Positions 19,001 through 26,370 of a DNA stretch of 64,000 nucleotides are shown one piece after another. The stretch lies in contig NZ_JAHXBF010000035.1 in NCBI RefSeq assembly GCF_020103695.1, positions 51,114-115,113 on the forward strand, written 5' to 3'. Source of the DNA: Hyalangium versicolor (lineage in GTDB: Bacteria > Myxococcota > Myxococcia > Myxococcales > Myxococcaceae). Below the pieces are notes generated by a model. That model was not told the origin of the DNA, made no database searches, and was given only the letters and a program-made list of their open reading frames with translations. The stretch's first letter is position 1. Each line of letters starts with the position of its first letter. Made by a program: the position numbers and the translations under genes.

Positions 19001-19300
19001 CTTGGAAATCCGGACAGGAAGCCTTGAATGCCTGGGGAACTACCGCCGCCTGGCTTCAAACCCTTCGTTCTCCTGGACGCTCCCCCTCCTTGAGTCAGCT
19101 CTGACTCGGGGACAATGCTCGTGTCGGGCACCTGGAACCGACCGGTATGACAACCGTACCAACTTGGGCAGAGCGCGCCGCGCGGGCTTGCGTCCTCATT
19201 CCGGTCTAGTCTTTCCAGGCACTTGCGCGGCCGGACAAGCCGAAGACCTGCAGTGGGCCAGTGCTCAGGAGCTTGGTGCTCGAGGTGTTCGAGTGCCGGC

Positions 19301-19370
19301 TGTGTGGAGGCAACTACCCAGTAGGGCAGTGGGGTGAGCGCACCGACGTCCCTACTGGGTCCTCCCACAC
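19301..19370. repeat. Long imperfect hairpin with 11-bp perfect core
   Basis: ACCCAGTAGGG (19316-19326) pairs exactly with 19350-19360. The pairing resumes outside a 5-base bulge, with the GTGTGG-AGG block at 19302-19310 against CCTCCCACAC at 19361-19370. The loop is 23 bases. It is intergenic, 310 bp upstream of the C39-like gene. Function unknown. Confidence 0.5.
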
Positions 19371-19677
19371 TTGTCGTGAACCGTGCTCTGTCTCTCTGCT
19401 CCCGCCCCTCCCTTCACTCTTCCCCCAACTCGGGTCCAGGACCCACTCCCGCCGCAGCAGCTTGACCTTCGTGCGATGCCGTGTCGTCGATTCCACTCGG
19501 GGAGGAGTGCGCGGACATGGCTCTGCGGAAGAATCTTGCACCTCGAACCTCTCCGCGTGGTCCGCAGCTCCGTCAGGGGCCCTCGGTTCATGGGCACGCT
19601 TGCTCGATCAGGGGGCGGCGGCGCCTCATGAGTAGCCATCGCGCGAGTACTGTCACGCTGTTGCTTTGGAGGATGCC

Positions 19678-20445
19678 ATGACCCAGAACTACTCCGTTGG
19701 CCGTGGAGGGGCACGTGCTCCCACGGTGACTCAGCCCGCTTCGCCCGCCGAGATGCCGGTCAGGCCTGTTCCGGCCGAGCCCCCCTCTGTCGTTCCAGGA
19801 AGGACCGACAGCTTCGATAGGGCTCCGCGTCGCGCTGCGGTCCTCTCGGGCGGGAGTCCCACTCCGGTGGGAAGCAATGATTTGCAACCCGTGGCACCTT
19901 CTCTCACGGGCCCTGCGGTCCACGTCGAAGTGCCCTATTACAGCCAGTTCAAACCAGGGAATGGTTTCACCCCAGGCAGAACCGCCTGTTTGAAAGCGGC
20001 CTCTGCCATGGTTTCTGCTGCGGGCGCCTCGATGCTGCCGGGGGCCAACAATCGCATCCAGACCCGTCGGTTCGACGAGCAAGGGAACATCGTCCCGGAC
20101 TCGACGGGCGCGGAGCGAGGCCGTCAATACATCGATCAGCAGCTTGCCTTGAACAGGCCTGTCGTGGTGGGCGTCAACCACAAGCCTGGTTCGCTCAATG
20201 CAGACAACATCACCGACCACTTCGTCGTGGTGACCGGGCGTGGTGTCGACGCTCAGGGCCGGACGTACTACTCGTTTCACGATCCAGGCACAGAGAACAC
20301 CAGCCGGGGTAGCGACACCAACCCAAACAACCGGTTGTATCTCGACCTTGCGACCCAAAGCTTGTCCAGGCCCGGCAACCTGGCTGTGGGTGCCGTCACC
20401 GATCGGACGTACGACATGTCGATGGTTCGCCTCAACGCTCCATAG
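19678..20445 (+). CDS. C39-like papain-fold peptidase domain protein
   Basis: 255 residues from the ATG at 19678, which has GGAGG 5 nt upstream. Residues 1-85 are disordered (Pro, Ala, Val, Arg, Ser). The rest fits a C39-like cysteine peptidase fold: VPYYSQF at the start of the domain, then the candidate nucleophile in GRTACLKAASAM, a His in DHFVVVTGRG and an Asp in YSFHDPGT. The Gln expected just before the Cys is not obvious, since Thr-Ala precede it. There is no signal peptide and no transporter domain, so this is not a bacteriocin-exporter C39 protein. Proteins of this type often cleave peptides or isopeptide bonds. It is a single gene; the disordered start resembles that of the glycine-zipper protein at 1873. 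Confidence 0.7.
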   Translation: MTQNYSVGRGGARAPTVTQPASPAEMPVRPVPAEPPSVVPGRTDSFDRAPRRAAVLSGGSPTPVGSNDLQPVAPSLTGPAVHVEVPYYSQFKPGNGFTPGRTACLKAASAMVSAAGASMLPGANNRIQTRRFDEQGNIVPDSTGAERGRQYIDQQLALNRPVVVGVNHKPGSLNADNITDHFVVVTGRGVDAQGRTYYSFHDPGTENTSRGSDTNPNNRLYLDLATQSLSRPGNLAVGAVTDRTYDMSMVRLNAP

Positions 20446-20490
20446 AGCTACGCTGCGGGAGTCCGCATTCCCCGTCGTCTGGGCCACTCC

Positions 20491-23400
20491 TCAAGTGCGG
20501 CGGGAGAGGGTCCTCCGCAGGGCCGGCCATGCAATCAGCGCCAGGGCCCCCCAGAGTGCCGCCTGGGAGTTGCTCGTGGTGCCGCAGCCGCAGCCGGCTT
20601 CCCCCTCCACGGACTGAGGGGGAGGCCGCGTGTCCAGAGGCTTCACGCTCACGCGGAAGGAGCATGAGCTCGTCAGACCTGCTGCGTCCGTAGCGGTGGC
20701 CGTCACCGTTGTCGTGCCCACGGGGAAGACACTGCCCGAGGTCTGGCTGTAGGCCACCGAGGGATTGGCCGTCACGGTGTCATTCACCGTGGAGGCCGGA
20801 TACTCCACCGGGCTTCCTGAGGCGTCTCGTGCCTCCACCTCGATGTCGGCCGGGCAGGCGATGGCCGGGGGCAGGGTGTCCCGGACGGTGACAGAGAAGC
20901 TGCACGTAGCGATGTTGTCCGCCGCATCCTTCGCGGTGACGGTGACGACGCTCTCCCCCAGCGCGAAGGTGTCGCCCGAGTTCGGGCGGTAGGTCACCTG
21001 GGGGCTGGTCGTCACGGAGTCCTTCACGGTGGCGGAGGCAAGCGTCACCTGGGCCCCCTCGGGCCCGGTGGCCTCGACGGTCATGGGGCTTGGGCAGGCA
21101 AGCTCGGGGGCTTGGCTGTCCTTCACGGTGATGCGGAAGGAGCAGGAACTGGTGTTGTCCGCCTCATCCCTGGCCACCACGAGCACCTGCGTCTCGCCGA
21201 GGGCGAAGGTGATGCCGGAAGCATGGCTGTACGTCACTTCGGTGCTGCTGGTGACGGCATCGCTCACCGAGGGCGGCGGGAAGGAGACCGTTGCCCCGAT
21301 GCTGTCTTGCGCCTCGGCGGTGATGTCGGCAGGGCACGTCAGTGAAGGGGGCGCTGTGTCCCGGACGGTGACGGCGAAGGAGCACGTGGCGGAGTTGTTC
21401 GCCTCATCCTGGGTGGTGACCGTCACGGTGGTGGTGCCTAGCGGGAACATCGAACCCGAAGCGTGGCTGTAGGTCAGCGTCGCGGCAGACACACTATCCG
21501 AGGAAGCCGCAGCCCCATACGTCGCGGGTGCACCCGCGGAACCCGTGGCCTCGGCAATGACGTCCGCCGGGCATGTCAGGAAGGGAGCGGTGGTATCCCG
21601 GATGGTGACGGTGAAGGAGCACGTGGCGGAGTTGTTTGCTGCATCTGTGGCGGTGGCCGTCACCGTCGTTGTTCCCAGAGGAAACATCGAGCCCGAGGCA
21701 TGGCTGTAGATCAGCGTCGTGGAGGACACGCTGTCCGAGGAAGCCGCAGCCCCATACGTCACGGACGCACCTGCGGAACCTGTGGCCTCGGCAATGACGG
21801 CCGCCGGGCATGTCAGGGAAGGAGCGGTGGTGTCCCGGACGCTGACAGTGAAGGAGCACGTGGCGGTGTTATTGGCCTCATCCGTGGCAGTGGCTGTCAC
21901 CGTCGTCGTTCCCAGAGGAAACAACGAGCCCGAAGCATGGCTGTAGGTCAGCGTTGTTGAGGACACGCTGTCGGAAGAAGCCGCAGCCCCATACGTCACG
22001 GGTGCACCTGCGGAACCCGTAGCCTCGGCAATGACAGCCGCCGGGCACGTCAGCGAGGGGGCGGTGGTGTCCTGGATGGTGACAGTGAACGAGCACGTGG
22101 CGGTGTTGTTCGTAGCATCCGTAGCGGTGGCCGTCACCGTCGTCGTCCCTAGAGGGAACACCGAGCTCGAGGCATGGCTGTACGTCACGCCAGGGCTGGT
22201 CGTCACGCTATCGCTGACCGTGGCCGAGAAGCTGGCCGTAGCACCTTGAGCTCCACTGGCCTCCACCTGCAGGTTCGCTGGGCACGTCAGCGAAGGGGCG
22301 GTGGTGTCTCGGACGGTGACGGTAAAGGAGCACGTAGCGGAGTTGTTGGCCTCATCCGTGGCAGTGGCTGTCACGGTGGTCGTCCCCAGAGGGAACACCG
22401 AGCCCGAGGCATGGCTATACATCACCGTGGGTGATGCAGTGACGTCATCCGAGGTCGTGGCCGGTGGCCAGGAGACGGGAGCGCCAGCGCTGGACTGTGC
22501 TTCGCTCGTCACCGCTGTGGGGCACACCACGGTAGGCGGAGTGGTATCCGCGGCTCCCAGGGAGAAGCGCCACAGCTCCACGCCGTGCGTCCCATCATCC
22601 GCACTGAAGAACACGCTGTTGCCGCTGAGCGTGAAGTCCGTGGGGTTGCTGGTTGCAGGTCCTGGAGCGAGATCTCCCTCCATCCACGTTCCCGCCTCGG
22701 TGCCATCCGACACCCACGGCTCCACGCCGTGCACGCCGTCGGTAGCGCGGAAGACGACCACCCCCTGAGAGGGGACAGCGAGGAGGCTGCCTCCCACGGC
22801 TCCGCTCAGGTGGCCCGGGTACACGTCCCTGGCGATGCGAGTCCCAGCAGCCGTGCCATCAGAGAACCACAGCTCGGTGCCGTGCTGCTGCTCCCCGGCG
22901 ATGAAGTAGAGCCCGTTGCCTCCGGACACCAGACTGGTGGGATTGACGAACCGGTTCAGCACCACCGCGGTCGCGCTGAGCGTCGTGCCATCGTACTTCC
23001 ACAGCTTGTCGTTCCTGCTCGAGGTGAAGAAGTAGAGAGCTCCATTGTAGAGGGTCAGCCCCGTTGGGCCCGTCGAGATGACCCCGGACGACGAGATCGT
23101 CACCTGCTGCACGTTGCCAGACGGATTCATCCTCCACAGAAGGGATTGGGAGGCGCTGTTGTACGCAGCGAAGACAACCGAGCCGTTCAAGCCCCTCAGC
23201 TCGCTGGGATAGGAGCTTCCCGTGCCCACGACCAGATCCTTGACCAACACTGTGCCGGCCGCGGTTCCATCCGTCCTCCACAGCTCATAGCCATGGGCCC
23301 CATCGTCCGCGGACAGGTAGGCCACACCGTCCACCACCCCCAGGACGCGGCCCGAGGAGGAGGCCGTGCCGGGATTGATGTCTTTCAGCAGCATCGTCCC

Positions 23401-25230
23401 CGCATCGGTTCCATCACTCACCCACAGCTCGCTGCCGTTGGCCGGCGTGGTGGCGAAGAAGAGCAGCTTGCCGTTGAGGAGCACGAAGCTCCAGGGGGAG
23501 CTGTTGGCCGTGCCGGGGTTGATGTCCTTGATGAGCCGGGTGCCTGCCTCCGTCCCATCGCTCAGCCACGGCTCATTGCCTGCCGTGCTGGTGTGCCCGC
23601 TGAAGTACACCGTGCCGCCTTGGGGTGACAGATAGAAGATGCCCCCGAACCCCTGCTTCACCACCGTCGTACCGGGCTCTGTCCCAGTGCTCGACCACAG
23701 ATCACGTCCGGTGCCCGTGAAGACCGTGAAGAAGAGCTTGTTTTCCAGGCTCACCAACCCTGCGGGCCTGCTGCCATGGGTGGGGATAGAGATGTTCGCC
23801 AGGGGCACTGTGCCCTCCGGGGTTCCGTCTGTCTTCCACGACTCGAGGCCCACCCCGGTATCATTCGCCGCGAAGATGAGCGTGTTGTCCCACAGTCCAA
23901 ACGCCGTGGGAGAGGAGAAGCCGTTCCAACTCGTCGGCGTGAAGGTGTGCAGCACCGTCTTGGTGCCCGACACCGTGTCGTACCGTGACAGCGCGTACTT
24001 ATCCGAGGTGCTTCCGCGCTCGAAGAAGTACACACCCGTGCCGGCGCGTGTGATGTTGCGCTCCCAGTAGATGTAGCGGGAGGTGGCGACCCACTGGGTG
24101 CCCGCGTCCGTTCCATCGCTCTTGTACAAGTCTCCAGCCGCGTTGATGCCGGAGAAGAAATAGAGCCAACCGCCCGCTTCGATCAGGCTCATCGGGTAGC
24201 TCGAGCCGGAGCCCGCCTGCATGTCCTTCACGACGACGGTGCTCGCCGCCGTCCCGCTGCTCTTCCACAGCTCGACACCCGAGACGCCGTCATTGGCGGA
24301 GAAGAAGACCGTGTTCCCCACCTGCGTCATCTCCTGAGGGTGGCCGGAGGCGGCAAAGCTCTTCATGAGGACGGTGCCCGCGGTCGTGCCGTCGGTCTTC
24401 CAGAGCGCGGGGGAGTTCTGCACTGAGAGGTAGAGCGTGTTGTTCACCACCCGCATCGCGCGCGAGGCGTCGAAGGTGGTACCCGTGGAGCCCGGAGTGA
24501 TGTCCTTGACCAACTGGGTGCCCTCACTCGTGCCATCGCTCTTCCACAGCTCCTGTCCCGTGTAGCCGTCGTTGGCCAGGAAGAAGAGCGTCCCTCCCAT
24601 GTCCGTCATCCAGCTGATATCGGCCGAGATCCCGAAGCCCGCGCGGATCTCCTTTACCTGCACGGTGTTCTGGGGCGTGCCGTCGGTCTTGTACAACTCC
24701 CGTTCGTTGTACAAACCCGCGGACATGTACATCGTCTCACCGATGACCTTCAGCTCGCTGACCCCGAGCGCGGTGGACGTCTCCGGGTAGAAGGGCTGGG
24801 TCCCCTCGGGCGTTCCGTCGCTTCGCCACAGCTCGGAGGAGATGGTGAAGTAGAGCAACCCTTTGAACGCCGTCAGCATGCTGGGGTAGCTGCTCGTATC
24901 CCCCGGCGCGAAGTCCCGGACGAGCCGGGCGGCCGCCGTGCCATCGATGACCCACAGCTCATAGCCATGGGCGGAGTCCTGCGCGACGAAGAAGAGCTTG
25001 TTGCCCACCTGCACGAACTTCGATGGATCACTTCCCCAGGAATCCACGACAGGGGAGGGCGATGGCGTGATGTCGCGCACCAGCACGGGGGCCATGGTGG
25101 CGAGCGCGCTGCGGCGCTGGACGGGTTTCCCAGCCGGGTCGTCCAGGGTCTCCTGGCTGGGGTCGTTGCATCCACCTGCGGCGGCGAACGCCACCAGCAG
25201 CCATCCCACGGCACCCGCAATGCTTCTCAT
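20491..25230 (-). CDS. Giant surface lipoprotein with ELWxxDGT and HYR repeats and MYXO-CTERM tail
   Basis: A 1579-residue protein. The N-terminal signal ends in AFAAAGGC, a plausible lipobox. Residues about 50-890 contain many copies of a roughly 50-residue repeat with the core ELWKSDGTxxGTxLVKDI, a beta-propeller-like repeat common in myxobacterial surface proteins. Residues about 895-1530 contain a tandem array of HYR (hyalin) Ig-like domains of about 80 residues, each with CPA near the start and TATDxANNxATCSFTVT near the end. The C-terminus has a GCGCG motif, a hydrophobic helix and a basic end (RRTLSRRT), the MYXO-CTERM sorting tail. Likely adhesive or structural and displayed on the cell surface. 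Carrying both a lipobox and a MYXO-CTERM tail is notable. It is a single gene, convergent with the C39-like gene. Confidence 0.88.
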   Translation of the reverse strand: MRSIAGAVGWLLVAFAAAGGCNDPSQETLDDPAGKPVQRRSALATMAPVLVRDITPSPSPVVDSWGSDPSKFVQVGNKLFFVAQDSAHGYELWVIDGTAAARLVRDFAPGDTSSYPSMLTAFKGLLYFTISSELWRSDGTPEGTQPFYPETSTALGVSELKVIGETMYMSAGLYNERELYKTDGTPQNTVQVKEIRAGFGISADISWMTDMGGTLFFLANDGYTGQELWKSDGTSEGTQLVKDITPGSTGTTFDASRAMRVVNNTLYLSVQNSPALWKTDGTTAGTVLMKSFAASGHPQEMTQVGNTVFFSANDGVSGVELWKSSGTAASTVVVKDMQAGSGSSYPMSLIEAGGWLYFFSGINAAGDLYKSDGTDAGTQWVATSRYIYWERNITRAGTGVYFFERGSTSDKYALSRYDTVSGTKTVLHTFTPTSWNGFSSPTAFGLWDNTLIFAANDTGVGLESWKTDGTPEGTVPLANISIPTHGSRPAGLVSLENKLFFTVFTGTGRDLWSSTGTEPGTTVVKQGFGGIFYLSPQGGTVYFSGHTSTAGNEPWLSDGTEAGTRLIKDINPGTANSSPWSFVLLNGKLLFFATTPANGSELWVSDGTDAGTMLLKDINPGTASSSGRVLGVVDGVAYLSADDGAHGYELWRTDGTAAGTVLVKDLVVGTGSSYPSELRGLNGSVVFAAYNSASQSLLWRMNPSGNVQQVTISSSGVISTGPTGLTLYNGALYFFTSSRNDKLWKYDGTTLSATAVVLNRFVNPTSLVSGGNGLYFIAGEQQHGTELWFSDGTAAGTRIARDVYPGHLSGAVGGSLLAVPSQGVVVFRATDGVHGVEPWVSDGTEAGTWMEGDLAPGPATSNPTDFTLSGNSVFFSADDGTHGVELWRFSLGAADTTPPTVVCPTAVTSEAQSSAGAPVSWPPATTSDDVTASPTVMYSHASGSVFPLGTTTVTATATDEANNSATCSFTVTVRDTTAPSLTCPANLQVEASGAQGATASFSATVSDSVTTSPGVTYSHASSSVFPLGTTTVTATATDATNNTATCSFTVTIQDTTAPSLTCPAAVIAEATGSAGAPVTYGAAASSDSVSSTTLTYSHASGSLFPLGTTTVTATATDEANNTATCSFTVSVRDTTAPSLTCPAAVIAEATGSAGASVTYGAAASSDSVSSTTLIYSHASGSMFPLGTTTVTATATDAANNSATCSFTVTIRDTTAPFLTCPADVIAEATGSAGAPATYGAAASSDSVSAATLTYSHASGSMFPLGTTTVTVTTQDEANNSATCSFAVTVRDTAPPSLTCPADITAEAQDSIGATVSFPPPSVSDAVTSSTEVTYSHASGITFALGETQVLVVARDEADNTSSCSFRITVKDSQAPELACPSPMTVEATGPEGAQVTLASATVKDSVTTSPQVTYRPNSGDTFALGESVVTVTAKDAADNIATCSFSVTVRDTLPPAIACPADIEVEARDASGSPVEYPASTVNDTVTANPSVAYSQTSGSVFPVGTTTVTATATDAAGLTSSCSFRVSVKPLDTRPPPQSVEGEAGCGCGTTSNSQAALWGALALIAWPALRRTLSRRT

Positions 25231-25362
25231 CGGTCGCTTCGTCCCACCCCGCCGCTGGCCCCCCCTGTGGAAGCGCGCCTCGACGGGTTCTTCGTCGCGA
25301 ACCGTGCGTGACTGGGTTCAGCTTGTCAACGCGCTGACAGTACGTGTCCCGGGTTCGGGGGT

Positions 25363-26349
25363 ATGCTCGGCACGTCCATGAGCCACACGCCGAAGAAGCC
25401 CAAGCCGCCGCCGTTCGATCCCGAGCTCTCCGCCATCCTCCCGAAGTTCGCCGCGTTCGCCCCCGTCAACATGACCGCGGATCAGATCGAGAAGTATCGC
25501 GCAATGCCCGCGCCTTCGATCGCCGAACAGATTGGCGACAGACCGGTCCAGTGCGTCGATTTCACCGTCCCCGGCTATCAGGGGGTGGACATGGTCGTCT
25601 CGGTGATCTCCCGGAAGGATCATTCCAGGCAGGGACCGGGCATCTACCACATTCACGGTGGCGGGATGGTCATGGCCGACCGGTTCGCGGGTGCCTCCGA
25701 CCTCGTGGCGTGGGCGATGAAGTTCGACGTGGTGTGCGTCACGGTGGAATACCGGCGGGCTCCCGAGAACCCGGATCCGATTCCGGTCGAGGACTGCTAC
25801 GCGGGGCTCGAGTGGATGGCTGCGCATGCGGAGGAGCTGCGGATCAATCCGGAGCGGCTCATCATCTTCGGCGGAAGCGGAGGGGGAGGCCTGTCGGCGG
25901 GTACCACCCTGTTGGCGCGCGATCGCCAGGGGCCGAAGCTGTTCGCCCAACTGCTCCAATGCCCGATGATTGATGACCGGAACGAAACCGTCTCCTCGTA
26001 CCAGATGCAGGGGATCGGCATCTGGGATCGCATCAGCAACCTGACCGGCTGGACGGCGCTGCTCGGTGAGCGGCGCGGAACGGACAACGTGTCGATCTAC
26101 GCGGCCCCCGCTCGTGCGAGGGACCTGAGCGGCCTGCCACCCACGTTCATCGACGTGGGGGCGGCGGAGCTCTTCCGCGACGAGGCCGTGGCCTACGCGA
26201 ACGCGATCTGGGCTGCGGGTGGAGACGCGGAGCTCCATGTCTGGGGCGGCGCGTTCCACGGCTTCAGCCAGATGGCTCCAGAGGCTGCCGTCTCCCGAGC
26301 TGCGAACGCGGCCCGCGAGGCATGGCTCGAACGGCTGCTGTCCCGGTAG
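25363..26349 (+). CDS. Alpha/beta hydrolase, hormone-sensitive-lipase-like
   Basis: A 328-residue esterase-type enzyme of the alpha/beta-hydrolase fold-3 (HSL) family. The oxyanion-hole motif HGGG is at about 98-101. The nucleophile elbow is FGGSGGGG with Ser172 in place of the usual GDSAGG. The acid is in FIDVGAAELFRDE and the His in GAFHGF near the C-terminus. The start is ATG 25363, after a short G-rich stretch; ATG 25378 is also possible. No signal peptide, so cytoplasmic. Only 21 bp separate it from the ADA-SLOG-Nudix gene, so the two are probably co-transcribed and may act on the same ester or acylated nucleotide substrate. That link is inference. Confidence 0.88.
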   Translation: MLGTSMSHTPKKPKPPPFDPELSAILPKFAAFAPVNMTADQIEKYRAMPAPSIAEQIGDRPVQCVDFTVPGYQGVDMVVSVISRKDHSRQGPGIYHIHGGGMVMADRFAGASDLVAWAMKFDVVCVTVEYRRAPENPDPIPVEDCYAGLEWMAAHAEELRINPERLIIFGGSGGGGLSAGTTLLARDRQGPKLFAQLLQCPMIDDRNETVSSYQMQGIGIWDRISNLTGWTALLGERRGTDNVSIYAAPARARDLSGLPPTFIDVGAAELFRDEAVAYANAIWAAGGDAELHVWGGAFHGFSQMAPEAAVSRAANAAREAWLERLLSR

Positions 26350-26370
26350 ATATCGCTTACGTCCCTCTTC

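Larger units (their letters stand above)
18946..19677. other. 732-bp non-coding region upstream of the Zorya operon
   Basis: No convincing gene is present. The region holds two inverted repeats, listed separately, and must contain the promoters for zorD (leftward) and the C39-like gene (rightward). I could not pick out a clear -35/-10 pair. Confidence 0.6.

Noticed and set aside
19678..20445. Bacteriocin-processing ABC transporter C39 protease
   Set aside because: No transmembrane or ATPase domain follows, and the protein is only 255 residues.
21460..22500. CRISPR-like repeat array
   Set aside because: The repeats are coding HYR domains of about 240 bp in frame, not short repeats with unique spacers.
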